Positions 44,305 to 53,034 of a stretch of DNA of 64,000 nucleotides are shown here, one piece after another. The translations under genes were made by a program, and so were the position numbers. The first letter of the stretch is position 1. Each line of letters opens with the position of its first letter. Location of the stretch: the NCBI RefSeq assembly GCF_000308655.1, contig NZ_BAGC01000003.1, positions 62,001 to 126,000 of the forward strand, in the 5' to 3' direction. The notes under the pieces were generated by a model that saw nothing but the letters and a program-made list of their open reading frames with translations, was not told where the DNA came from and did no database searches. This DNA is from Nocardia niigatensis NBRC 100131. Lineage in GTDB: Bacteria > Actinomycetota > Actinomycetes > Mycobacteriales > Mycobacteriaceae.

Positions 44305-46251
44305 TTACGCCTTTCCGGCCCGGATGGACTCGAAGACGTTGGGATCCACCAGGGTTGAGGTGTCGCCCAGTTCGCGGCCCTCGGCCACATCGCGGAGCAG
44401 GCGCCGCATGATCTTGCCCGAGCGCGTTTTCGGCAGTTCGGGGACCACGTGGATCTCGCGCGGGCGGGCGATCGGGGAGATCTCGCGGGAGACCTCGGCC
44501 TTGAGCTCGCTGACCAGATCGACGCCGGTGTCGGTGGCCTCGGCGGTGAGGATCACGAACGCCACGATGCCCTGGCCGGTGGTGTCATCGGACGCGCCGA
44601 CGACCGCCGCCTCCGCGACACCGGAGTGGCCGACCAGCGCGGACTCCACCTCGGCGGTCGAGATGCGGTGGCCGGACACGTTCATGACGTCGTCGACGCG
44701 GCCGAGCACCCACAGGTCTCCGTCGGTGTCGAGCTTCGCGCCGTCGCCCGCAAAGTACCAGCCCTTCTCGGCGTAGCGCGACCAGTAGGTGTCCCGGTAG
44801 CGCTCGTTGTCGCCCCAGATGCCGCGCAGCATGGACGGCCACGGCTCGTCGAGCACCAGGTACCCGTTGGCCTCGGTCTCGCCCAGCTGGACCGGATTGC
44901 CTTCCTCGTCGACGACTTTCGCCGAGATGCCCGGCAGCGGGGTCATGGCCGCGCCCGGCTTGGCGGCGGAGACGGCCGGCAGCGGCGAGATCATGATGGC
45001 GCCGGTCTCGGTCTGCCACCAGGTGTCCACGATGGGAGTCCTGTTGCCGCCCACCACATCCCGGTACCAGCGCCAGGCCTCCGGATTGATCGGCTCGCCC
45101 ACCGAACCCAGCAGCCGCAGGCTGGACAGGTCGTGGGAGTCCGGAATCTCGCGGCCCCACTTCATGAACGTGCGGACCAGCGTGGGCGCCGTGTAATAGA
45201 TGGTGACACCGTACTTTTCGATGATCTGCCAGTGCCGGTGCTCGTCCGGGAAGTTCGGGGTGCCCTCGTAGACGACCTCGGTGGCGCCGTTGGCCAGCGG
45301 GCCGTACACGATGTAGCTGTGCCCGGTCACCCAGCCGATGTCGGCGGTGCACCAGTACACGTCCTGTCCGGGCTTGTGGTCGAACACCTGGTGGTGGGTG
45401 TAGGCGGCCTGGGTCAGGTAGCCGCCGGAGGTGTGCAGGATGCCCTTGGGCTTTCCGGTGGTGCCGGAGGTGTAGAGGATGAACAGCGGGTGCTCGGCGT
45501 CGAACGCCTGCGCCTCGTGCTCGGGGGAGGAGAGCGAGACGGTCTCGTCCCACCACAGGTCGCGGCCCTCGGTCATCGGGGTGTCCAGGCCGGTGCGGCG
45601 CACCACGAGCACGTGCTCGACGGTCGAATCGCCCTCGGCGAGGGCCTCGTCCACGGCGGTCTTGAGCGGGGCGGGCTTGCCGCGCCGCCACTGGCCGTCG
45701 GTGGTGATGACCAGCTTGGCCGCGGCGTCGTCGACGCGCTGGCGCAGGGCGCTGGGGGAGAAGCCGGCGAAGACCACCGAGTGGGTCAGGCCCAGGCGGG
45801 CGCAGGCCAGCATGGACACGACGGCCTCGGGGACCATCGGCATGTAGATGGCGACCCGGTCGCCCGCGGTCAGGCCCAGGCCGGTGAGGTAGTTGGCGGC
45901 ACGCGACACCTCGGCCAGCAGCTCGGCGTAGGTGATGGCACGGGAGTCGCCGGGCTCACCCTCCCAGTGGATGGCGACCCGGTCACCGTTCCCGTCGAGC
46001 ACGTGCCGGTCCACACAGTTGTAGGCGACATTGAGCTTGCCGTCGGCGAACCACTTGGCGAAGGGCGCGTCGTCCCAGTCCAGCACCTGGGCGAAGGGCC
46101 GATGCCAGTGCAGGCGACGCGCCTGCTCGGCCCAGAATCCGTCGCGATCCGCTTGGGCTCGAGCATAAAGAGAGGCGTCGCCATTGGCGGCGGCCGCGAA
46201 CTCAGCGCTGGGCGGATAGGCATCCAGGTGGTCGGCGGAGGTTTCGGTCAT
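44305..46251 (-). CDS. acs: Acetyl-CoA synthetase
   Basis: 648 residues. It activates acetate (or propionate) to acyl-CoA with ATP. P-loop YTSGTTGKPKGILH, W-site DTWWQTETGAIM, GRVDDVMNVSGHRIST hinge, and the catalytic, acetylation-controlled Lys in PKTRSGKIMRR. In mycobacteria this Lys is acetylated by a cAMP-dependent acetyltransferase. ATG 46251 (MTETSADHLDAYPPS) is the family start; the frame is open further upstream but without start context. It is divergent from dppA; a Crp-like palindrome (46419-46434) lies 168 bp upstream. Confidence 0.96.
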   Translation of the reverse strand: MTETSADHLDAYPPSAEFAAAANGDASLYARAQADRDGFWAEQARRLHWHRPFAQVLDWDDAPFAKWFADGKLNVAYNCVDRHVLDGNGDRVAIHWEGEPGDSRAITYAELLAEVSRAANYLTGLGLTAGDRVAIYMPMVPEAVVSMLACARLGLTHSVVFAGFSPSALRQRVDDAAAKLVITTDGQWRRGKPAPLKTAVDEALAEGDSTVEHVLVVRRTGLDTPMTEGRDLWWDETVSLSSPEHEAQAFDAEHPLFILYTSGTTGKPKGILHTSGGYLTQAAYTHHQVFDHKPGQDVYWCTADIGWVTGHSYIVYGPLANGATEVVYEGTPNFPDEHRHWQIIEKYGVTIYYTAPTLVRTFMKWGREIPDSHDLSSLRLLGSVGEPINPEAWRWYRDVVGGNRTPIVDTWWQTETGAIMISPLPAVSAAKPGAAMTPLPGISAKVVDEEGNPVQLGETEANGYLVLDEPWPSMLRGIWGDNERYRDTYWSRYAEKGWYFAGDGAKLDTDGDLWVLGRVDDVMNVSGHRISTAEVESALVGHSGVAEAAVVGASDDTTGQGIVAFVILTAEATDTGVDLVSELKAEVSREISPIARPREIHVVPELPKTRSGKIMRRLLRDVAEGRELGDTSTLVDPNVFESIRAGKA

Positions 46252-46577
46252 CTCGTCTCTTCTTCTCTCGCGTGCTGGCCGCGTAGGGGTGACGGCGGCC
46301 ACGTTCGACCCTAACCGACTGTGACCTGCGTCGTGTTCGGCCGTCTCGATCGGTGGGCGGTCGTGACGAGCCTCGCATCGACGGCATGACCGAACCGTGA
46401 ACGGGGGTTGCCGGCAGCTGTGCACTGTGTCACGTAGGGTCTCCCATTCGAATGCCCCATGTTGCCGGATTGCTAACAAGCCGAATATTCACGATTCGAT
46501 CCGCTGACAACATCGACCGCGATCGTTAATGTCCGATTCACCCGAGGCCGACCGTTTCCTGGGATGGGAGAAACGCG
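46252..46577. promoter_or_regulatory. Divergent promoter region acs/dppA with a Crp-like site
   Basis: 326 bp without a gene. At 46419-46434 the sequence TGTGCACTGTGTCACG fits the Crp pattern TGTGA-N6-TCACA at 8 of 10 fixed bases. Near dppA the DNA becomes AT-richer (46455-46530, TTGCTAACAAG and GATCGTTAATGTCC), where a promoter is likely. No other feature seen. Confidence 0.45.
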
Positions 46578-48182
46578 TTGCGAATCAAGACGATCACCGC
46601 GCTCGCCGTGGCGGCACTGGCCACCAGCCTCAGCCTGACCGCATGCTCCTCCGGTGAGGACGCCAATTCCGACCTTGTCACCGTGAACGGTGCCGAACCG
46701 CAGAATCCCTTGGTGCCCACCAATACCAACGAGAACATGGGCGGCCGGGTGGTCGACCGGCTCTGGGCGGGCCTGAAGTATTACGACGCCGATGGCGCTC
46801 CGCACGACGAGATGGCGCAGTCCATCGTCACGCCGGACCGCCAGCACTACACCATCACCATCAAACCGGATTGGACGTTCACCGACGGTACACCGGTGAC
46901 CTCGAAATCCTTTGTGGACGCCTGGAACTACGGCGCGCTGGGCACCAACGCGCAGCTGCAGAACTGGGTGTTCACACCGATTGTCGGCTACGACGACGTC
47001 GCGGCGAATCCGCCCAAGGCACAGTCGATGTCGGGCCTGAAGGTGATCGACGACCACACCTTCACCGTCGACCTGAAACAGCCGTCCATCGACTTCGAAC
47101 TGGAACTCGGCTTCGCGCCGTTCTATCCGCTGCCCGCGGTCGCCTACAAGGACATGAAGGCATTCGGCGAGAACCCGATCGGCAACGGCCCCTACAAGTT
47201 CGCCGATGCCGGCGCCTGGCAGCACAATGTCCAGATCGACGTGGTGCCCAACCCGGACTACAAGGGCGGCCGCCCGGCCAGGAACAAGGGCCTGCGGTTC
47301 AAGATGTACCAGTCCATGGACACCGCCTACGCCGACCTGCTGCAGGGCAATCTCGATGCGCTGGACGTGATCCCGGATACCGCGCTGGCCACCTACGAGA
47401 AGGACCTCGGCGACCGGGCCATCCACAAGCCCATCGCCTACAGCCAGCACATCGGCATCCAGCCGAATGTCGCGCACTTCTCCGGCCCCGAAGGCGTGCT
47501 GCGGCGCAAGGCCATCTCGATGGCCATCAACCGGGAACAGATCGCCGCCAACATCTTCCACCACACCCGCGTCCCCTGCCAGGACTTCACCGCCTTCACG
47601 CTGCCCGGCTTCCGCGCCGGCCTGCCGGGATCCGAAGTGCTGAAGTTCAATCCGGACGAGGCCAAGAAGCTGTGGGCGCAGGCCGACGCCATGTCCCCGT
47701 GGTCGGGCACCTTCCAGATCGCCTACAACTCCGACGGCGGCCACCAGGCCTGGATCGAGGCGACCGCCAACAGCATCAAGAACACCCTCGGCATCGACGC
47801 GGTCGGCGCGCCCTACCCGACCTTCAAGAACATTCGCGACGAGATCGTGCACGAGAGCGTCGGCAAGGCCTTCCGCTACGGCTGGCAGGGCGACTACCCG
47901 TCCATGTTCGAATACCTGACCGCGCTGTTCCTGAGCACGTCGGAAACCAATGACGCGCACTACAGGAACCCGGAATTCGACCGCCTGCTCAGCAGCGCCC
48001 TCGCCGCCGCCACCCCGGAACAGGCCTACGACGGCATCGCGCAGGCGCAGACCGTGCTGTTCCAGGACATGGCCGACATCCCGATCTTCGACTACAACGT
48101 CGCGGCCGGACGCTCGGACAAGGTGAAGCAGGCCGCGGTCGCCTGGTCGGGGCTGTTCGACTTCGAGAACATCGAGAAGTAG
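46578..48182 (+). CDS. dppA: Dipeptide ABC transporter substrate-binding lipoprotein DppA
   Basis: 534 residues. Signal peptide with lipobox LSLTAC (Cys23 lipidated). Family 5 solute-binding fold: NVNGAEP-like opening, GNGPYKFADAGAW and NPDYKGGRPARNKGLRFKMY, and the ligand-closing LFFQDMADIPIFDYNVA region. It binds peptides outside the membrane; M. tuberculosis DppA (Rv3666c) also binds heme. The start is TTG 46578 (MRIKTITALAVAALA), with GGGAG upstream; no ATG/GTG fits the signal peptide. First gene of dppABCD. Confidence 0.94.
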   Translation: MRIKTITALAVAALATSLSLTACSSGEDANSDLVTVNGAEPQNPLVPTNTNENMGGRVVDRLWAGLKYYDADGAPHDEMAQSIVTPDRQHYTITIKPDWTFTDGTPVTSKSFVDAWNYGALGTNAQLQNWVFTPIVGYDDVAANPPKAQSMSGLKVIDDHTFTVDLKQPSIDFELELGFAPFYPLPAVAYKDMKAFGENPIGNGPYKFADAGAWQHNVQIDVVPNPDYKGGRPARNKGLRFKMYQSMDTAYADLLQGNLDALDVIPDTALATYEKDLGDRAIHKPIAYSQHIGIQPNVAHFSGPEGVLRRKAISMAINREQIAANIFHHTRVPCQDFTAFTLPGFRAGLPGSEVLKFNPDEAKKLWAQADAMSPWSGTFQIAYNSDGGHQAWIEATANSIKNTLGIDAVGAPYPTFKNIRDEIVHESVGKAFRYGWQGDYPSMFEYLTALFLSTSETNDAHYRNPEFDRLLSSALAAATPEQAYDGIAQAQTVLFQDMADIPIFDYNVAAGRSDKVKQAAVAWSGLFDFENIEK

Positions 48183-48188
48183 CCCGGC

Positions 48189-49115
48189 ATGGCGTGGTAC
48201 GTCGTCCGGCGACTGCTCCAGATGATCCCGGTCTTCCTCGGAGCGACACTGCTCATCTACGCCATGGTCTTCCTGATCCCCGGCGACCCCATCCAGGCGC
48301 TCGCCGGGGACCGGCAGATGACCCCGGCGGTGGAGGCGTCCCTGCGCGCCCGCTACCACCTGGATCAGCCGTTCTTCATCCAGTACCTGCAATACCTGAA
48401 AGGTATTGTCACGCTGGATTTCGGGACGTCCTTCTCCGGGCGGCCGGTCCGCGCGGAGCTCGCGCGGGCCTTCCCGATCACGTTCCGGCTGGCCCTCATG
48501 GCGGTCTGCATCGAGGCCGTCTTCGGCGTGACGTTCGGGCTGATCGCGGGACTGCGCAAGGGCAAACTGTTCGACTCCACCATGCTGGTGCTGAGTTTGG
48601 TGATCATCGCGGTACCGATCTTCGTGGTGGGCTTCCTCGCCCAGTTCCTGCTCGGCGTGAAGTGGGGCATCGCGCCGGTCACCGTCGGCGCCAAGGCGAG
48701 CTTCACCGATCTGCTGGTGCCGGCGTTCGTGCTCGGATCGCTGTCGTTCGCCTACGTGCTGCGGCTGACCCGGAACGCGGTGGCGGAGAACATGACCGCC
48801 GACTTCGTGCGCACCGCCACCGCCAAGGGCCTCGGCCGCCGGCGCGTCATCGTGGTGCACATCCTGCGGAACTCGATGATCCCGGTGGTCACCTTCCTCG
48901 GCACCGATCTGGGCATCCTGCTCGGCGGCGCGGTGGTCACCGAGGGCATCTTCAATATCCCGGGCGTCGGCGGCACCCTCTACCAGGCGATCACCCGTGG
49001 GGAACCGCCCACGGTGGTGGCCTTCGTGACGGTGCTGATCGTGATCCTGTTGCTGTCCAACCTGATCGTCGACCTGCTCTACGCCGCCCTCGACCCGAGG
49101 ATCCGCTATGCCTGA
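48189..49115 (+). CDS. dppB: Dipeptide ABC transporter permease DppB
   Basis: 308 residues, six transmembrane helices, the first being MIPVFLGATLLIYAMVFLI. The EAA loop, which docks to the ATPase, is FVRTATAKGLGRRRVIVVHILRNSMIPVV. It overlaps dppC by eight bases and is six bases from dppA. Confidence 0.95.
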   Translation: MAWYVVRRLLQMIPVFLGATLLIYAMVFLIPGDPIQALAGDRQMTPAVEASLRARYHLDQPFFIQYLQYLKGIVTLDFGTSFSGRPVRAELARAFPITFRLALMAVCIEAVFGVTFGLIAGLRKGKLFDSTMLVLSLVIIAVPIFVVGFLAQFLLGVKWGIAPVTVGAKASFTDLLVPAFVLGSLSFAYVLRLTRNAVAENMTADFVRTATAKGLGRRRVIVVHILRNSMIPVVTFLGTDLGILLGGAVVTEGIFNIPGVGGTLYQAITRGEPPTVVAFVTVLIVILLLSNLIVDLLYAALDPRIRYA

Positions 49116-50076
49116 ACCCGACACGCGGCAACCCACGGTCCGCGAAACACGGCGCGGTCAGGAGCATTTCGTGGCGCCGCCGGACGAGGTTCAGGTGCTG
49201 GCCACCGACAAGCTCGACGAGACCGCCACCCCCACCAGCGTGTGGCAGGACGCCTGGCGGCAGCTGCGGCGCAATCCCATCTTCCTCGCGGCGGCGGTGC
49301 TGATCGTGCTGGTGGTGCTGGTCGCCGTCTGGCCGCAGCTGTTCACCGGTCAGGACCCGCGCTACTGCAACGGCGATTTCAGCATGCAGAAACCGTCCGG
49401 GTCCCACTGGTTCGGCTTCGACAAGCAGGGCTGCGACATCTACGCCCGCACCATCTACGGCGCCCGCGCCTCGGTGGTGACCGGCGTCGGCGCGACCCTC
49501 ATCTACGTGCTCATCGGCGGCACCCTGGGCGCGATCGCCGGATACTATGGCGGACTGCTGGATTCGGTGGTGTCGCGCATCGCGGAGGTGTTCTACGCGC
49601 TGCCGCTCATGCTGGCCTCCATCGTGCTCATGCAGCTGCTCGCCTCCCGCACGGTATGGACGGTCATGCTCACGCTGGCCTCGTTCAGCTGGCCGCAGGC
49701 CGCGCGCATCGTGCGCGGCGCGGTGATCGAGTCGAAGAACAGCGAATACGTCACTGCGGCGAAAGCGCTGGGCGTCTCCAGACTCCGGACGCTGGTGCGG
49801 CACGTGCTGCCCAATTCGGCCGGGCCGCTCATCGTGGTCAGCACCCTCGCGCTGGGCGCCTTCATCGTCACCGAGGCGACGCTGTCGTATCTGGGCGTCG
49901 GACTCAGCCGGCAAACCGTGTCGTGGGGATCGGATATCGCCGTGGACCAGAAGGAGATTCGCACCTCGGCGATCCTGTTCTACCCGGCCACCGCGCTGGC
50001 GCTGACGGTGCTCAGCTTCATCATGCTCGGCGACGCCGTGCGCGACGCCTTCGACCCCAAGGCCCGCAAGAGGTGA
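49108..50076 (+). CDS. dppC: Dipeptide ABC transporter permease DppC
   Basis: 322 residues. An N-terminal cytoplasmic stretch of about 50 residues precedes the six-helix OppC-like domain (IFLAAAVLIVLVVLVAVW first). GFDKQGCDIYARTIYGARAS is the OppC-type periplasmic signature (D..GRD..SR variant), and the EAA loop is YVTAAKALGVSRLRTLVRHVLPNS. It pairs with DppB. Confidence 0.95.
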   Translation: MPEPDTRQPTVRETRRGQEHFVAPPDEVQVLATDKLDETATPTSVWQDAWRQLRRNPIFLAAAVLIVLVVLVAVWPQLFTGQDPRYCNGDFSMQKPSGSHWFGFDKQGCDIYARTIYGARASVVTGVGATLIYVLIGGTLGAIAGYYGGLLDSVVSRIAEVFYALPLMLASIVLMQLLASRTVWTVMLTLASFSWPQAARIVRGAVIESKNSEYVTAAKALGVSRLRTLVRHVLPNSAGPLIVVSTLALGAFIVTEATLSYLGVGLSRQTVSWGSDIAVDQKEIRTSAILFYPATALALTVLSFIMLGDAVRDAFDPKARKR

Positions 50077-50081
50077 GCGCC

Positions 50082-51770
50082 ATGACCGAACCATTGCTCG
50101 AGGTCCGCGATCTGAACGTCGCCTTCACCGCCGACCGGCGCGAGATCCCGGCGGTCCGCGGAGTCGGCCTGACCGTGTATCCGGGCCAGACGGTCGCCAT
50201 CGTCGGCGAATCCGGATCCGGCAAATCGACCACCGCGCACGCCATCATCGGCCTGCTGCCCGGCACCGGCCGGATCACCTCCGGCTCGGTCCTGTTCGAC
50301 GGCAAGGACCTCTCGAAGGCGTCCGGCCGCGAGATCGTCGCGGTGCGCGGGCGCGGCATCGGCTTCGTGCCGCAGGACCCCATGTCCAATCTGAACCCGG
50401 TGTGGAAGGTCGGATTCCAGATCCGGGAAACCCTGGCGGCCAACGGCGTCGCCAAGGGCAGGGCCGCCCGGCAGCGGGCCGTCGAGCTGCTCGCCGAGGC
50501 GGGCATGCCCGACGCCGAACGCCGCGTCAACCAGTACCCCCACGAATTCTCCGGCGGCATGCGGCAGCGCGCGCTCATCGCCATCGGCCTGTCCTGCCGG
50601 CCGAAACTGCTCATCGCCGACGAACCCACCTCCGCGCTGGACGTCACCGTGCAACGCCAGATTCTCGACCACCTCGACGGGCTGACCACCGAACTCGGCA
50701 CCGCGGTCCTGCTCATCACCCACGACCTGGGCCTGGCCGCCGAACGCGCCGAGCACCTGGTCGTCATGTACCGCGGCCGGGTGGTGGAATCCGGTCCGGC
50801 ACTGCAGATTCTGCGCGAACCCCAGCACCTGTACACCAAGAAGCTGGTCGACTCCGCGCCCTCGCTGGCCTCGCAGCGGCTGTCCGCGGTGCGCAAGCGG
50901 GCCGAGGTGCGCGAGCAGGCCGTCCAGGTCGCCGGGCAGCTGGCCGAGACCGACGCCGAATTCGCCAGCGCCCCGGACGATGTGCTGGTCGCCGACAAAC
51001 TCACCCGGGTATTCCGCATTCGCGGCAACGCGCCGTGGCGTTCCTCCGAACTCGTCGCGGTGAACGATGTCTCGTTCGCGTTGCGGCGCGGCACCACCAC
51101 CGCGATCGTCGGCGAATCCGGTTCGGGCAAATCCACTGTGGCACAGATGGTTCTGGGACTGCTGCCGCCCACCTCCGGCCGCGTCACCTTCGACGGTCGC
51201 GAGGTGGCGTCCCTGGATGCCAAGGCCGCCTTCGCTTTCCGTCGCCGCGTGCAACCCGTGTTCCAGGACCCCTACGGGTCCCTCGACCCGATGTACTCCA
51301 TCTACCGGACCATCGAGGAACCGCTGCGCACCCATCGCATCGGCACCCCGGCCGAGCGTGAGGCCACTGTGCGCGACCTGCTCGACAAGGTCTCGCTCCC
51401 GGCCTCGGTCATGCGCCGCTACCCGAACGAGCTCTCCGGCGGCCAGCGGCAGCGCGTCGCCATCGCCCGGGCCCTGGCGCTCGCCCCGGAGGTGGTGGTC
51501 TGCGACGAGGCCGTCTCCGCCCTCGACGTGCTGGTGCAGGCGCAGATCCTGCAGCTGCTCAACGAATTACAGGCCGACCTCGGCCTCACCTACCTGTTCA
51601 TCACCCACGACCTGGCCGTTGTCCGCCAGATCGCCGACGACGTCCTGGTCATGCAGCAGGGCCGGGTGGTCGAGGCCGCGACCACCACCGAGGTGTTCGA
51701 CAGTCCGCGGTCCGAGTACACCCGCCGGCTGCTCGACGCGATCCCCGGTCGTGACCTCCTCGCGGGATGA
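50082..51770 (+). CDS. dppD: Dipeptide ABC transporter double ATPase DppD
   Basis: 562 residues, two ATPase domains in one chain. Domain 1: Walker A GESGSGKSTTA, Q-loop FVPQDPMSNLNPVW, signature FSGGMRQRALIA, Walker B LLIADEPTSALDVTV. Domain 2: GESGSGKSTVA, FQDPYGSLDPMY, LSGGQRQRVAIA, VVCDEAVSALDVLV. A single fused protein replaces DppD/DppF. ATG 50082 has AGAGG upstream; an in-frame GTG at 50073 overlaps the dppC stop. Confidence 0.95.
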   Translation: MTEPLLEVRDLNVAFTADRREIPAVRGVGLTVYPGQTVAIVGESGSGKSTTAHAIIGLLPGTGRITSGSVLFDGKDLSKASGREIVAVRGRGIGFVPQDPMSNLNPVWKVGFQIRETLAANGVAKGRAARQRAVELLAEAGMPDAERRVNQYPHEFSGGMRQRALIAIGLSCRPKLLIADEPTSALDVTVQRQILDHLDGLTTELGTAVLLITHDLGLAAERAEHLVVMYRGRVVESGPALQILREPQHLYTKKLVDSAPSLASQRLSAVRKRAEVREQAVQVAGQLAETDAEFASAPDDVLVADKLTRVFRIRGNAPWRSSELVAVNDVSFALRRGTTTAIVGESGSGKSTVAQMVLGLLPPTSGRVTFDGREVASLDAKAAFAFRRRVQPVFQDPYGSLDPMYSIYRTIEEPLRTHRIGTPAEREATVRDLLDKVSLPASVMRRYPNELSGGQRQRVAIARALALAPEVVVCDEAVSALDVLVQAQILQLLNELQADLGLTYLFITHDLAVVRQIADDVLVMQQGRVVEAATTTEVFDSPRSEYTRRLLDAIPGRDLLAG

Positions 51771-51821
51771 CCGGCCAGGTCTCGGCGGGCGGTCCGATAC
51801 TCGGCAGTAGCCTCGTACCTC

Positions 51822-52568
51822 GTGACCGACCCGCTGCAGCCCCTCGTCGACCTGCCCGGCGTCCGCGAGGCCGCCGACAAGGCCCGTGACGCCCTCGCCG
51901 AGGTGCACCGTCATCGGGCCAACCGCCGCGGCTGGCCCACCACCGCCGCCGAGGCCGCCGTCCGCGCGGCCCGCTCCTCCGCCGCCATCGACGGCGGCAC
52001 CATCGACCTCCCCGCCGACGGCCGCGTCGACGACCCGATCCTGGCCGGCTCGCTGCGCGTCGGCCAGGCCCTGGACGCCGAGGCCCTCACCAACCTGGTC
52101 GGAGTCTGGCAGCGTGCCCCCCTCCAGGCCCTCGCCCGCCTGCACCTGCTCGCGGCCGCCGACATGGTCGAGGACGAACAGCAGCTGGGCCGTCCCCGCG
52201 CTGTCCCCGGTGTCGCCGAACGACTGGACCTGCTGGTCCAAACCATCACCACCACCAAGGCGCCCGCCCCGGTGATCGCGGCCGTCGTGCACGGCGAACT
52301 GCTGTCGCTGCGCCCATTCGGCACCGCCGACGGCATCGTCGCCCGCGCCGCCTCCCGGCTGGTCGCCGTGTCCAGTGGCCTGGACCCGCACAGCCTCGGC
52401 GTCCCCGAGGTCTTCTGGCTCCGCCGCCGCCAGGCCTACCTCGACGCGGCGGCCGCCTTCGGCATGGGTACCGCGGAGGGCGTCGGCGGCTGGGTGATCT
52501 TCACCTGCGGCGCGCTCGAGGACGGCGCCCGCGAGGCCCGCTCGATCGCGGATGCCGCCTCGGAGTAA
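51822..52568 (+). CDS. Degenerate Fic-like protein (Rv3662c-like)
   Basis: 248 residues. An N-terminal helix ends in ARSSAAIDGG (51-59), resembling the (S/T)xxx(E)(G/N) inhibitory helix of Fic proteins. Residues 157-175 (HGELLSLRPFGTADGIVAR) line up with the Fic core HxxFxxIHPFxDGNGRxxR, but the catalytic His is Arg164 and the GNGR phosphate-binding part is changed; His157 and Pro165-Phe166 are kept. AMP transfer is therefore unlikely. GTG 51822 lacks a Shine-Dalgarno and is probably leaderless. The position beside dppD matches M. tuberculosis Rv3662c. The alignment is by eye; fold confirmation is needed. Confidence 0.8.
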   Translation: MTDPLQPLVDLPGVREAADKARDALAEVHRHRANRRGWPTTAAEAAVRAARSSAAIDGGTIDLPADGRVDDPILAGSLRVGQALDAEALTNLVGVWQRAPLQALARLHLLAAADMVEDEQQLGRPRAVPGVAERLDLLVQTITTTKAPAPVIAAVVHGELLSLRPFGTADGIVARAASRLVAVSSGLDPHSLGVPEVFWLRRRQAYLDAAAAFGMGTAEGVGGWVIFTCGALEDGAREARSIADAASE

Positions 52569-52624
52569 GCCCCCCTTACCGCGAAACACTTTGTATGCCA
52601 AGGGTTCCGGCGCCCCCTGACACG

Positions 52625-52928
52625 TCGAAGCGGGCGGCGTAGTCGCGATTTGCGACCTCACCGCCCGCTAGCACGGACCACCCGGTTACCAAGCGTGCTT
52701 CTCGGGTTGTGTTCTCTTCGGCCTCGGCGAGCTCTCCGAGATCCGGCGGTTCATCCCCGCGTTGATGCGAGGCCCTCGCCGTCGATATCCCGGATAACGC
52801 AGGCCCACAACTACTCTTGCCCTTGTCGCGGCGTGCTCCGCGTGGGTGCCTGGCGTCCGTGCTGGGAAGGGTGGATGGGAGGTCGAATCTTCTCTTCCGA
52901 TCCGATCTTGGCCTTCCGTCCTTCCGTG
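52625..52928 (-). ncRNA. Candidate Ms1-type (MTS2823-like) RNA
   Basis: The 466-bp gap between the Rv3662c- and Rv3661-like genes has no credible protein. In M. tuberculosis the abundant RNA MTS2823 (Ms1 homologue, RNA polymerase core-binding) lies in the same gap, on the strand of the HAD gene, as here. A strong promoter (-35 TTGATG, 17-bp spacer, -10 TAACAA) predicts a start near 52928. A hairpin GCGGGCGG/CCGCCCGC (52630-52637 with 52661-52668, containing an inner GTCGC/GCGAC) would end it near 52625. The ~304-nt length equals that known for Ms1. Purine-rich loops (GAAGAGAAG) follow the 5' end. Ends are estimated. Confidence 0.62.
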
Positions 52929-52934
52929 CATCCA

Positions 52935-52963
52935 TTGTTACCCCGTGACCGCCGTCACATCAA
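52935..52963 (-). promoter_or_regulatory. Promoter of the Ms1-type RNA with a Crp-like palindrome in the spacer
   Basis: On the minus strand: TTGATG (52963-52958), 17-bp spacer, TAACAA (52940-52935). The spacer contains GTGACGGCGGTCAC (52945-52958), a GTGA-N6-TCAC palindrome identical to the one at 21904-21917. A protein bound here would occlude the promoter. Confidence 0.6.
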
Positions 52964-53034
52964 GACCTGGGAAAACTTTCGAATATGCGGCGTTTCCGGC
53001 GCTTTTGCCTACGGGCGCTTCCCTCGGCCGGTCG

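Noticed and set aside
46473..49136. An 887-codon open frame on the minus strand
   Set aside because: Antisense to dppA and dppB; no recognisable domain.
52576..52935. Protein-coding frames in the Ms1-candidate gap
   Set aside because: Several short frames exist on both strands but have no family features, and the promoter-hairpin layout and synteny favour an RNA.
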